Source: Melioribacter roseus
GTDB taxonomy: Bacteria; Bacteroidota; Ignavibacteria; Ignavibacteriales; Melioribacteraceae
Length of the DNA: 64,000 nucleotides
Assembly (NCBI GenBank): GCA_020722065.1
Contig: DYLK01000001.1
Location: forward strand, 112,255-176,254
Direction: 5' to 3'
The notes under the pieces are model-generated. The model did no database searches, was not told the DNA's origin, and saw only the letters and a program-made list of their open reading frames with translations. Positions 48,801 to 56,367 of the stretch are shown in pieces; within the stretch, counting starts at the first letter, position 1, and each line of letters opens with the position of its first letter. Both the position numbers and the translations under genes were made by a program.

Positions 48801-48889
48801 GAATTATCCTTTAATATTTCTTCAATTGTAAAAATACAATTCAATTCACGTTCTTCGTGGGAAATATTTGAAAATTGTTCTGAACTCAT
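45857..48889 (-). CDS. GAF-like / PEP-synthase ATP-binding (PPDK_N) protein
   Basis: A 1010-aa protein. Residues about 10-135 match the GAF-like sensor found before some kinases (ERELNCIFTIEEIL, then FKYTPWVFTRSIFV and FLQGEKNLILNIASRLE). A helical region (about 140-320) leads to the PEP synthase/PPDK ATP-grasp: GKLGGKSSGLFVA, VRSSSLLEDQVGSSFSGKYKS and LLQCRPQS. A C-terminal stretch with GPGRWGSRGDIKLGVRVTYS follows. I see neither the phosphohistidine swivel domain nor the PEP-binding barrel, so it is not a PEP synthase. It might be an ATP-dependent phosphotransferase or dikinase-derived regulator. It is coupled to the HisH-like gene. Confidence 0.8.
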   Translation of the reverse strand: MSSEQFSNISHEERELNCIFTIEEILKDNSKTIDERYQLIIETIPSGMNFPPNASGQIIISDKIFKTHNFKYTPWVFTRSIFVQNEEIGSITVAYNKLENNQDFEPFLQGEKNLILNIASRLENFILYQELKNIFSDLNAATTKHKPNGKEYWKTILETIRKTDPPLFMSFLRKILHILSARGIEHAKSLLDQSIISSFEEEKFDENTPTQKKKINTYDDYIKEILQLATENIEPNYLRTRLEEWLLFNKSIPLIKTLESDSTSLAEISLAIRKYFHLAPEKIKLTEGLLKGLRVALIRRFFTDNLQFISSAKEYVKLSDFYNLITKMIYMPTSHGKLGGKSSGLFVANTILRKKALENPLLQQIKIPKTWYIASDSVLAFMHYNELEELQDYKYKDLNEIKMEHFHVIQMFKNASFPPELEIGLSSALDDLGDVPLIVRSSSLLEDQVGSSFSGKYKSLFLSNQGTKTEKLNALKDAIAEVFSSTFGPDPIEYRSERSLLDFHEEMAVMIQEVVGNRIGKYYLPSFAGVAFSNNEFRWSQRIRREDGLVRIVPGLGTRAVDRVGADYPILASPGQPNLRVNVSVEEAIKYSPKFVDVINLETHKFDTIPFEQLISEFGDEYPALEKIVSIYKDSMLREPIGINTDYSQETCVVTFDGIFKNQKFLQKIQAVITNLQSAFNSPVDIEFAHDGKDLYLLQCRPQSFKKDNSSIALPEITNQVNVLFETNKFVSNGFLSDINYVVYVDPILYSETENKDVLIKIGEAISRLNKVLPRREFILIGPGRWGSRGDIKLGVRVTYSDINNTAMLIEVAKKKGSYTPDLSFGTHFFQDLVEASISYLPLYPDETTSYLNEEFLLSAHNSLMEIVPEFESLSNYIHVVKLPYNNFKSLEIFMNADESKAIALFQTTANHFNSDEEKEKLLLGHKLAKYLKSHFHSIEGLYLNLKDTTNLDLYFLISDSEQLIQIKMWLSGFAVGNNLKYELNFNFYYVDENPNQTINFDNLNFIQLF

Positions 48890-48901
48890 AGAATCTCCAA
48901 T

Positions 48902-48943
48902 AAAAAAAATAAGCTGTCCGAAATTAAAAAATCGAACAGCTTA
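48902..48943 (-). terminator. Rho-independent terminator of gdhA
   Basis: On the minus strand a stem of about 11 bp (48911-48921 with 48932-48942, one G-U pair) is followed by eight T (plus-strand A run 48902-48909). It is 85 bp after the gdhA stop and just upstream of the PPDK_N gene. Confidence 0.8.
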
Positions 48944-49027
48944 AAATATAAAATAATGATTGATTATGTATTCAATGGCAAATCTAAAAGGGAATTATTA
49001 AACTTTTATAAAATACCAATTCCAATA

Positions 49028-50314
49028 CTAAACCCATCCTCTTTCTTTGCTTGCTTGTGCAACTCTGCTAACTGAAATAATATAAGCAGCATCGCGCATG
49101 TAAAGTTTTTTCTTGCGAGCTAATTCCAAGACTGCATGGAAAGCACTTGTCATTTTTTCATCAAGTTTAGTTAAAACATCTTCTTTTGTCCAGAAGAAAT
49201 TCATATTTCCTTGTACTTGTTCAAAATAACTGCAAGTTACACCACCAGCATTTGCAAGAAAATCGGGAACAACAAAGATCCCTTTTTCCATAAATACTTT
49301 GTCAGCATCTGGAGTTGTTGGTCCATTTGCACCTTCGACAACAAATTTAACTTTGTCACTAATAAATTTTACAGTGTCAGCATTTATTTGATTTTCCAAA
49401 GCTGCAGGAATTAAAATATCTACATTTTGTTTAATCCAATCAGTACCAGGAAGAACTTCGTAACCTAATTCTTTTGCTTTTGTTTTGTTGATTCCGCCAA
49501 ATTTATCGGTAATGCTCATCAACTCATCAGCATTAACACCAGATTCTTTTTTGAAAGTGTATGATGTTTGGTCTTCTTGATCCCAACTTGAACAAGCAAC
49601 AACTTTTCCGCCAAGTTCAGTATATTTTCTGATTGAGTATTGAGCAACGTTCCCAAATCCTTGAACACTTGCGGTTGTTTTTGTAATATCAACATTGTGA
49701 GATTTTAATGCTTCGCGAAGTGTGAAAATTACTCCATAACCAGTAGCTTCTGTTCGTCCTAATGAACCACCAGAACCAACTGGTTTCCCAGTAATAAATC
49801 CTGGAAATTTTCCGCCATGAATTTTTTCATATTCATCAAGCATCCATAACATGTGTTGTGCGTTAGTCATAACATCAGGGGCTGGAACATCTATCAAAGG
49901 TCCAATATTTTTTGCTAATTGACGAACCCAACCACGGGCAATTTGTTCTTGTTCGTTTAAGCTTAGATTGTGTGGGTCGCAAATAACTCCGCCTTTACCG
50001 CCGCCAAGAGGAATATCAACTACTGCACATTTCCATGTCATCCACATTGCTAAAGCACGTACAGTGTCAATTGTTTCGTGAGGATGGAAACGAATTCCAC
50101 CTTTATGAGGTCCGCGAGCATCGTTATGTTGTACTCTAAAACCTTTAAATATTTTTGTTGTTCCGTCATCCATTTTAACTGGAATTAAGAATTGATATTC
50201 ACGAAGAGGTTCGCGTAATAAAGCTCTTGTCCCTTCATCAAGGTTTAATAAATCAGCCACTCTATCGAATTGGTTTTGAGCCATTTCAAATGGATTGAAA
50301 TCTTTAACTGCCAT
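49028..50314 (-). CDS. gdhA: Glutamate dehydrogenase
   Basis: A Glu/Leu/Phe/Val dehydrogenase of 428 aa that interconverts glutamate with 2-oxoglutarate and ammonia. The substrate-binding region includes FRVQHNDARGPHKGGIRFHP and the catalytic Lys segment MTWKCAVVDIPLGGGKGGV. PAPDVMTNAQHM follows. The Rossmann nucleotide loop is VQGFGNVAQYS. The length matches the hexameric, NAD(P)-using type of many bacteria and archaea. AGGA upstream of the ATG serves as a weak Shine-Dalgarno. Its own terminator lies downstream. Confidence 0.96.
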   Translation of the reverse strand: MAVKDFNPFEMAQNQFDRVADLLNLDEGTRALLREPLREYQFLIPVKMDDGTTKIFKGFRVQHNDARGPHKGGIRFHPHETIDTVRALAMWMTWKCAVVDIPLGGGKGGVICDPHNLSLNEQEQIARGWVRQLAKNIGPLIDVPAPDVMTNAQHMLWMLDEYEKIHGGKFPGFITGKPVGSGGSLGRTEATGYGVIFTLREALKSHNVDITKTTASVQGFGNVAQYSIRKYTELGGKVVACSSWDQEDQTSYTFKKESGVNADELMSITDKFGGINKTKAKELGYEVLPGTDWIKQNVDILIPAALENQINADTVKFISDKVKFVVEGANGPTTPDADKVFMEKGIFVVPDFLANAGGVTCSYFEQVQGNMNFFWTKEDVLTKLDEKMTSAFHAVLELARKKKLYMRDAAYIISVSRVAQASKERGWV

Positions 50315-50468
50315 TTTGTTTTTCCTTTTTGTTTAACAATAAATTTAAAATGCATTAGAAAATTATCTAAAGAAGATATAAAGGTAAAGTAAAATTTTTT
50401 TTGAGTTAAAAATGTTGTGTTTAATTGATTTAAAGCTAATTTTTAAATAAAATTTTTTTTATTTGTAA

Positions 50469-51002
50469 CTACTTTGCAACAATATCTGTTATTTGTTGGA
50501 GCTTTAAATTCAATTTTCGTAGTTCATTTTCTAATTTAATTATTCTATAAGATTCGATTTTTTCAGTTCCACCGAGCAACCAATTTAAGTCGCAACCAAT
50601 TTTCAAAAATTTAATAAGGATTTTCGCACCAGGTTCTCGTTTCCCGTTAATATAAAGTTGTAAATGTTGGGGCGAAATTCCCAATTCTTTGGATAACTTT
50701 GAGGCACTTCCGTATTTTTTCCTTGCAAAAATTCTAATTCTTGCACCCATTCCAATTGAAATACTTTTGTCATCAAATAAATCAGGCGAATCAAAATTTT
50801 CATTATTATAAAAATTAAATTCCATTTGAAATGAATTAATATTCTTTTTGATATTCATATACAATTCATCATCAATCGTTTTTTCGGAATTATTCAGCAA
50901 AAAATTTAATGTTTGGGTTTTCATACCAAGTTGGTTAGAAAGCCAACTTATTCTTATTCCGCTTGATTTTATTAATGTATTAATTTCTTCTAATTTATTC
51001 AT
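50469..51002 (-). CDS. Tandem helix-turn-helix transcriptional regulator
   Basis: A 177-aa protein with two helix-turn-helix regions. The first (about 1-55: IRISWLSNQLGMKTQTLNFL) and the second (about 84-145: KYGSASKLSKELGISPQHLQ, then GCDLNWLLGG) both look like XRE/CI-repressor folds. The second ends with the NWLL.G signature of phage-type repressors. A C-terminal helix (about 150-175) may form a dimer interface. Targets are unknown; candidate neighbours are gdhA (downstream, same strand) and the divergent asnS. The 154 bp to gdhA hold no gene. Confidence 0.8.
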   Translation of the reverse strand: MNKLEEINTLIKSSGIRISWLSNQLGMKTQTLNFLLNNSEKTIDDELYMNIKKNINSFQMEFNFYNNENFDSPDLFDDKSISIGMGARIRIFARKKYGSASKLSKELGISPQHLQLYINGKREPGAKILIKFLKIGCDLNWLLGGTEKIESYRIIKLENELRKLNLKLQQITDIVAK

Positions 51003-51051
51003 TTTTTGAAAAGTTTATTATCAAAATATTAAAAAGAGTTAAACGAAAATC

Positions 51052-51083
51052 TTTGTAAATGATGAAAAGTTAAAATATATTTA
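51052..51083 (+). promoter_or_regulatory. Candidate asnS promoter
   Basis: TTTG (51052-51055), 20 bp, TATATTTA (51076-51083), one mismatch from the Bacteroidota consensus. Transcription would begin near 51090, which leaves almost no leader for an ATG at 51093 and favours the ATG at 51114. Confidence 0.5.
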
Positions 51084-51113
51084 AGTCTTTAAATGAAAAA
51101 AAAAAGAATCATT

Positions 51114-52403
51114 ATGATATATATTAAAGATCTGAAAGAATATGCTGGTAAAGAAGTTACCCTAAAAGGTTGGCTTTATAACAAACGCGAAAGTGGAAAA
51201 GTAAAGTTCTTAATTTTACGCGATGGAACTGGATATTTGCAATGTGTAGTTTTTAAGGGAAATGTTACTCCAGAAGTTTTTGAAATTGCAGAACAACTTC
51301 ATCAAGAAGCCTCTTTTGAAGTAACTGGAATTGTAAAATTAGAGCCACGAGCCGTTGGCGGATTTGAATTGGATGCAACAGATGTTAAACTAATTGGTGC
51401 TTCCGAAGACTACCCAATAACTCCCAAAGAACACGGAGTTGAGTTTTTAATTGATAATCGCCATTTGTGGTTGCGTTCTAAACGACAAGTTGCAATTATG
51501 AAAATTAGACACAGAATTGCAAAATCAATTCGCGATTTTTTTGATAAACGTGGTTTTACTTTATTTGACCCACCAATAATTACTCCAAACGCCAGCGAAG
51601 GTACTTCCACTTTGTTTGAAATGGAATATTTTGATTTAGGGAAAGCCTATTTAACTCAATCTGGACAGTTGTATGCAGAAGCTGGAGCTTTGGCCCTTGG
51701 AAAAGTTTATACTTTTGGACCAACTTTCCGCGCAGAAAAATCGAAAACTCGTCGCCATTTAACCGAATTTTGGATGGTTGAACCTGAAATGGCTTTCTAT
51801 AATTTAGATGACGATATGGATTTAGCAGAAGAATTTCTTGAATATATTGTCCAATGTGTCCTTCAAGATAGAAGAGAAGAGCTTGAAATTTTAGAACGAG
51901 ATATTTCAAAATTGGAAGTAATTAAACGCCCATTCCCAAGAATATCTTATGACGAAGCTGTTAAAATTTTACATGCTGAAGGAAGAGATTTTGTTTGGGG
52001 AGACGACCTTGGTGCAGCCGATGAAACTATAATTTCGAGTAAATTTGATAAACCAGTTATGGTTCACAGATATCCAGCAGAAGTTAAAGCTTTTTATATG
52101 AAACGCGACCCACAAAACGAAAAACTTGCTCTCGCAGTTGATGTTTTGGCTCCAGAAGGTTATGGCGAAATTATTGGCGGAAGTCAAAGAGAAGATAATT
52201 ACGACCTACTTCTTGGACGAATTAAAGAACACAATCTTCCAGAAAGTGTTTTTAAATGGTATTTAGATTTAAGAAAATACGGCTCAGTTCCTCATTCTGG
52301 TTTTGGTCTTGGACTTGAGCGAACAGTTACTTGGATTTGTGGAATTGATCATTTACGAGAAACTATTCCATTTCCACGTATGATATATAGAAATACACCT
52401 TAA
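51114..52403 (+). CDS. asnS: Asparaginyl-tRNA synthetase
   Basis: A class IIb synthetase that charges tRNA-Asn. The N-terminal OB-fold anticodon domain ([17 protein letters not shown]) is followed by the catalytic core: [13 protein letters not shown], motif 2 [20 protein letters not shown] and motif 3 [15 protein letters not shown]. The RRHLTEFWM pattern separates it from AspRS. The frame starts at ATG 51093, but ATG 51114 ([12 protein letters not shown]) matches related N-termini and the likely promoter; this gives 429 aa. It lies 18 bp before the transporter gene. Confidence 0.94.
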   Translation: MIYIKDLKEYAGKEVTLKGWLYNKRESGKVKFLILRDGTGYLQCVVFKGNVTPEVFEIAEQLHQEASFEVTGIVKLEPRAVGGFELDATDVKLIGASEDYPITPKEHGVEFLIDNRHLWLRSKRQVAIMKIRHRIAKSIRDFFDKRGFTLFDPPIITPNASEGTSTLFEMEYFDLGKAYLTQSGQLYAEAGALALGKVYTFGPTFRAEKSKTRRHLTEFWMVEPEMAFYNLDDDMDLAEEFLEYIVQCVLQDRREELEILERDISKLEVIKRPFPRISYDEAVKILHAEGRDFVWGDDLGAADETIISSKFDKPVMVHRYPAEVKAFYMKRDPQNEKLALAVDVLAPEGYGEIIGGSQREDNYDLLLGRIKEHNLPESVFKWYLDLRKYGSVPHSGFGLGLERTVTWICGIDHLRETIPFPRMIYRNTP

Positions 52404-52421
52404 ATTTATATTGGAGAATTA

Positions 52422-53843
52422 ATGAACAAGAATTTATTATTGCTTTTTTTTATTGTACTTATTTCATTTTCAATTTTTAATTCTACTTTTGCACAAGATG
52501 TAAATAATGCAAAAGATACAATTACAAATGTTGAAAAAGCAACAACTGAAACAAAACATGAGCTTCCTCATACTGCAATGGTTATTCCATTTGTAGTTTT
52601 GTTAATTATGATTGCAACTGGTCCAATTTTATATTCTCACTTCTGGGAACATCACTATCCAAAAGTTTCTGTCTTTTTGGGAGCAATTGTCGTTTTTTAT
52701 TATTCGTTTTTCTTGCACGATACTCATAGTTTGATGCATACTTTAACCGAATATTTTTCTTTTATTGCACTTTTGTCTTCTTTGTTTTTTGCTTCTGGTG
52801 GAATAATGATAAAAGTGGATAAAAAAGCTACTCCACTTTTGAATGTTGCAATTCTTTTTTTTGGTGCAGTAATTGCAAATATTATTGGAACAACTGGCGC
52901 TTCAATGTTGCTTATTAGACCATTTATCAAAGTAAATCATGATAGAGTTAGACCTTATTTAATTATATTTTTTATTTTTATAGTAAGTAATATCGGGGGT
53001 GCTTTAACTCCAATTGGTGATCCACCATTATTTTTAGGATTTTTGCGAGGAATTGACTTCTTTTGGTTCATTGAACATATTTGGTACATTTGGTTTCCAA
53101 CAATAGCTTTAATTTTATTAGTATTCTATTTTATCGATTCTCGCAACAAGGATTCGAAATCTGGAAAAGAATATTCTGGTAAAATTGAGTTTAAAGGTGC
53201 TAAAAATCTAATTTATCTTGCAATTATTTTAGTCGCAGTATTTATTGACCCAAATGTGATGAGTTGGGTTCCAGATCTTTCTCCATTCCCAATCGGGATT
53301 AGAGAAATAATTCAATTTTCTGTAGTATTTTTGGCAATAAAAACATCTGATAACGAAATTCTTAAATACAACGAATTTAATGCAGACCCAATTAAGGAAG
53401 TTGCATATTTGTTTATTGGAATTTTTGCCACAATGATTCCAGCCTTGCAACTTATTTCGCACGAAGCAAATATTCTTGGCGATAAATTAACTGTTGGAAT
53501 GTTTTTCTGGAGTACTGGACTTCTATCTGGAGTTTTAGATAATGCACCAACTTATCTTAATTTTCTCAGTGCAGCACTCGGAAAATTTGGTTTTGATATA
53601 AATGTTGCCGCTGATGTAAAAGAATTTATGAATACCGGCTACATCTTTTTACAAGCTATTTCAGTTGGTGCTGTTTTCTTTGGTTCTTTAACTTACATTG
53701 GAAATGGACCAAATTTTATGGTTAAATCAATTGTTGAACGAGCGGGAATTGAAATGCCAAGTTTTTTCGCTTATGTTTATAAATATTCGCTTCCAATATT
53801 AATTCCTATTTTTGCGTTAATTTGGCTAGTATTTTATTTTTAG
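52422..53843 (+). CDS. NhaD/CitMHS-like ion transporter
   Basis: A 473-aa membrane protein of the ion-transporter superfamily, closest in pattern to NhaD-type Na+/H+ antiporters and the CitMHS_2 family. An N-terminal signal-like helix and a short Thr/Lys-rich stretch precede about eleven helices. Conserved loops are IIGTTGASMLLIRP and SNIGGALTPIGDPPLFLGF in the first half and LDNAPTYLNFL and TYIGNGPNFMV in the second, the two-fold pattern of this superfamily. Ion or substrate cannot be fixed from sequence. A Na+/H+ role would fit the Na+-pumping NQR in this cell. Confidence 0.8.
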   Translation: MNKNLLLLFFIVLISFSIFNSTFAQDVNNAKDTITNVEKATTETKHELPHTAMVIPFVVLLIMIATGPILYSHFWEHHYPKVSVFLGAIVVFYYSFFLHDTHSLMHTLTEYFSFIALLSSLFFASGGIMIKVDKKATPLLNVAILFFGAVIANIIGTTGASMLLIRPFIKVNHDRVRPYLIIFFIFIVSNIGGALTPIGDPPLFLGFLRGIDFFWFIEHIWYIWFPTIALILLVFYFIDSRNKDSKSGKEYSGKIEFKGAKNLIYLAIILVAVFIDPNVMSWVPDLSPFPIGIREIIQFSVVFLAIKTSDNEILKYNEFNADPIKEVAYLFIGIFATMIPALQLISHEANILGDKLTVGMFFWSTGLLSGVLDNAPTYLNFLSAALGKFGFDINVAADVKEFMNTGYIFLQAISVGAVFFGSLTYIGNGPNFMVKSIVERAGIEMPSFFAYVYKYSLPILIPIFALIWLVFYF

Positions 53844-53851
53844 GAGAAATG

Positions 53852-54217
53852 ATGAAAAGTATAAAAGAAGTTTTAAATGAAAATATAACAGGCTTGTATT
53901 TTGGCAATCGCGTTTTGCTTCCATTTAAAGCCGAAATATTAAAAGTTGTAATTGGAACAAATATTATTACAGATTTTAGTAAAAATCTTGATGGTGCAAG
54001 TGTTCGAGTTACTGATTTTTATACTGAAATATATTTTTATGAATATGAAAATCTTGAAGAAGAATTATCAGAATATGAAGTTATAAAATTGATTGCTGTT
54101 CAACAAGGTGAAGATGTGTTTAATTTTGATAATCATATTCCAATTGAACTGGCAATTGAAAGCAAACACAAGTTGCTAATTAAACCAATTCCAGATGATT
54201 TACTATTTTTTGAATAA
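53852..54217 (+). CDS. Conserved-looking protein of unknown function
   Basis: A 121-aa acidic protein without membrane helices. The open frame reaches back into the transporter gene, but an AGGAG at 53842-53846 is best spaced for ATG 53852 (ATG 53849 is possible). It has alternating strands (VRVTDFYTEIYFYEYE, then VIKLIAVQQGEDVFNF) and a C-terminal IKPIPDDLLFFE. I do not recognise a family. It lies 3 bp before the NAD(P)HX repair gene in the asnS-nnr-vanZ run. Confidence 0.6.
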   Translation: MKSIKEVLNENITGLYFGNRVLLPFKAEILKVVIGTNIITDFSKNLDGASVRVTDFYTEIYFYEYENLEEELSEYEVIKLIAVQQGEDVFNFDNHIPIELAIESKHKLLIKPIPDDLLFFE

Positions 54218-54220
54218 TTT

Positions 54221-55777
54221 ATGATACCATTATTTACAGTCTCTCAAAACCGAGAGGCTGATTTATACGCAATAAATTCGCTTGGAATTCCAAGTATTTC
54301 TTTGATGGAAAACGCTTCTCGTTCGATATTTGAAAAAATACTTGAACATTTTCCTAAAATAACACAAAAAGATGAAATCTCGATCCTTGTTGGGAAGGGA
54401 AATAATGGTGGTGATGGGCTTGCTGTTGCACGACATTTTATTAATCATAATTTCTATGTAAATATTCTACTTATTTCTTCATCTAAAGAACTAAAAGGTG
54501 ATGCTAAAATTAATTTTGAAATTCTTCAAGAGTTGATAAATCAAACTGATAGAGGCAAAATCTGGCAATTTGACGGAATTAAAAGTCTGATAAAAATAGA
54601 AAAATCAAGTTTAATAATTGATGCAATTTTAGGGACTGGATCGAATGGAATTTTGATAGAACCGTTAAAATCTATTATTCAAAAAGTTAATCAATTCAAA
54701 TCAAAAAGAGTTGCAATTGATATCCCAACTGGAATAAATGCTGATACAGGTTTTGGTGAAACAATATTTAATGCCGATTTAACAATTTCTTTAGGCGAAT
54801 TTAAACAAGGTTTGTTTATTCAGAACGGAAAATTGAATTCTGGTAAAATTGAAAAAGGATACATAGGAATTGGTGATGAATATTTTAATTCTCTCGAAAC
54901 TAATATTTATCTAATTGAGCCTGAAGATGCGTCCTTTTCTTTGCCAAAACGAAGACAAAACTTGCATAAATATTCGGCTGGAAAAGTATTTACAATTGCT
55001 GGTTCAGAAAAATATACAGGAGCTGCCTATTTTTCTGGAAATTCACCTTTTTTTGTAGGAACTGGTGCAGCTTTATTAGCTATTCCTAAAAAAATACGGA
55101 CGCAAATTCAAGATGAAAAAATTGGGCTTATTTACTTTTCATACGGAGAAAATGAATATCTAACAGAAAAAGATATCCCTTCTTTTGAAGAAAAATTAAA
55201 TTGGGCAAATGTAATTTCACTTGGTCCTGGGTTGGGAAGAGAAGTTGAAACTCAAGCCGCAATTCTAAAAATATTAGTTAAATCAGTTGGGAAAAAAGTT
55301 GTAATAGATGCTGATGGGCTATTTCCACTAAATAAAAATTACAAAAAGTACGATTTAAGTAATTTTATTTTAACTCCACATCATAAAGAATTCTCTGAAT
55401 TAATAGGAATTTCCTTGGACGAACTTCAAAAAGACGTTTTATTCTACGGAAGAAGTTTTACTAAAGAAACTCAGAGTTATTTAGTGTTAAAAGGTTCCCC
55501 CACAATAATTTTTCAACCGAATGGGGAAGTGTTTGTGAATACGACAGGAAATTCTGGAATGGCAAAATTTGGAATGGGAGATGTTTTAACTGGAGTAATT
55601 GCAGGTTTACTTTCTCAAACAAATGAGATAAGCCAAGCATTAATTGCAGCAGTTTACTTACATAGCTTATCTGCAGATTTATTATCTCTTGATAAAACGG
55701 AATTTGGTTTTACAGCTTTTGATGTTATGCAGAATCTACCTAAAACAATAAAGTTTTTGAATGAATCGATACTATAA
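54221..55777 (+). CDS. nnrD: Bifunctional NAD(P)HX epimerase/dehydratase
   Basis: A fused metabolite-repair enzyme of 518 aa that restores damaged hydrated NAD(P)H. The N-terminal epimerase domain (YjeF_N, about 1-215) has ENASRSIFEKI, VGKGNNGGDGLAVARH and IDAILGTGSNG. The C-terminal ADP/ATP-dependent dehydratase (ribokinase-like, about 235-510) has SLGPGLGRE, VIDADGLFPL, LTPHHKEFSEL and the anion loop TTGNSGMAKFGMGDVLTGVIA with its catalytic Asp. Both halves look intact. It overlaps vanZ by 17 bp. Confidence 0.93.
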   Translation: MIPLFTVSQNREADLYAINSLGIPSISLMENASRSIFEKILEHFPKITQKDEISILVGKGNNGGDGLAVARHFINHNFYVNILLISSSKELKGDAKINFEILQELINQTDRGKIWQFDGIKSLIKIEKSSLIIDAILGTGSNGILIEPLKSIIQKVNQFKSKRVAIDIPTGINADTGFGETIFNADLTISLGEFKQGLFIQNGKLNSGKIEKGYIGIGDEYFNSLETNIYLIEPEDASFSLPKRRQNLHKYSAGKVFTIAGSEKYTGAAYFSGNSPFFVGTGAALLAIPKKIRTQIQDEKIGLIYFSYGENEYLTEKDIPSFEEKLNWANVISLGPGLGREVETQAAILKILVKSVGKKVVIDADGLFPLNKNYKKYDLSNFILTPHHKEFSELIGISLDELQKDVLFYGRSFTKETQSYLVLKGSPTIIFQPNGEVFVNTTGNSGMAKFGMGDVLTGVIAGLLSQTNEISQALIAAVYLHSLSADLLSLDKTEFGFTAFDVMQNLPKTIKFLNESIL

Positions 55778-56174
55778 ATTTATTCAACAAAATCCACGCA
55801 AATACGCATTATTTCCGCTAATTGCATATTGGTTAATAATTTTTACGCTAACTACGATACCAGGGAATTATCACATTGATAAATTCCATCTTAGTGATAA
55901 AGTGAAACACTTTCTGGCTTTCTTCTTTTTAACCTTCTTTTTTATACAATTTCTGATATTCTATAAGCAGAAAAATAAGATTTCTCATTTATTGATTTTA
56001 TCTTTCACAATTCTAACACTTTATGCAGGTCTTGATGAAATTCATCAAATGTTTGTGCCATATCGTAGTGCAGAAATTTATGACTTTCTAGCCGATTTTT
56101 TGGGGATTTGCATAGGTTTTATTACAACCGCAATTGTTTTTCTCAATTATATCAAACAAAAAGTAAAAGAATAA
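55761..56174 (+). CDS. VanZ-family membrane protein
   Basis: A 137-aa membrane protein with four helices. VanZ motifs are visible: TLTTIPGN after the first helix, DKVKHFLAFFFLTFF in helix 2 and LDEIHQMFVPYRSAEIYDFLADFLG in order across helices 3-4. VanZ proteins affect teicoplanin resistance in some bacteria, but the general role is poorly known. It overlaps nnr by 17 bp. Confidence 0.88.
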   Translation: MNRYYKFIQQNPRKYALFPLIAYWLIIFTLTTIPGNYHIDKFHLSDKVKHFLAFFFLTFFFIQFLIFYKQKNKISHLLILSFTILTLYAGLDEIHQMFVPYRSAEIYDFLADFLGICIGFITTAIVFLNYIKQKVKE

Positions 56175-56269
56175 TTCCCTTAGAATATTTTTTGCTAAAT
56201 AATAATAAATGAATTATTATTTTATAATTTTATTTAACTTTGTCGCACTTGCTGGTTGGTTCTCCGTAT

Positions 56270-56301
56270 TTTTTTAATAGGACAAAAATGTAATATATTT
56301 A
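56270..56301 (+). promoter_or_regulatory. Candidate promoter of the hydrogenase-like operon
   Basis: TTTT (56270-56273), 20 bp, TATATTTA (56294-56301). This repeats the near-consensus layout seen before nqrA and asnS. A second TAACTTTG at 56235-56242 has no partner at the expected distance. Confidence 0.3.
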
Positions 56302-56367
56302 AATTAATTTTTAAAATACTTACTTGAGAATAACTGAAAAACGTTATCAAACATAAAACAAAAAAAA

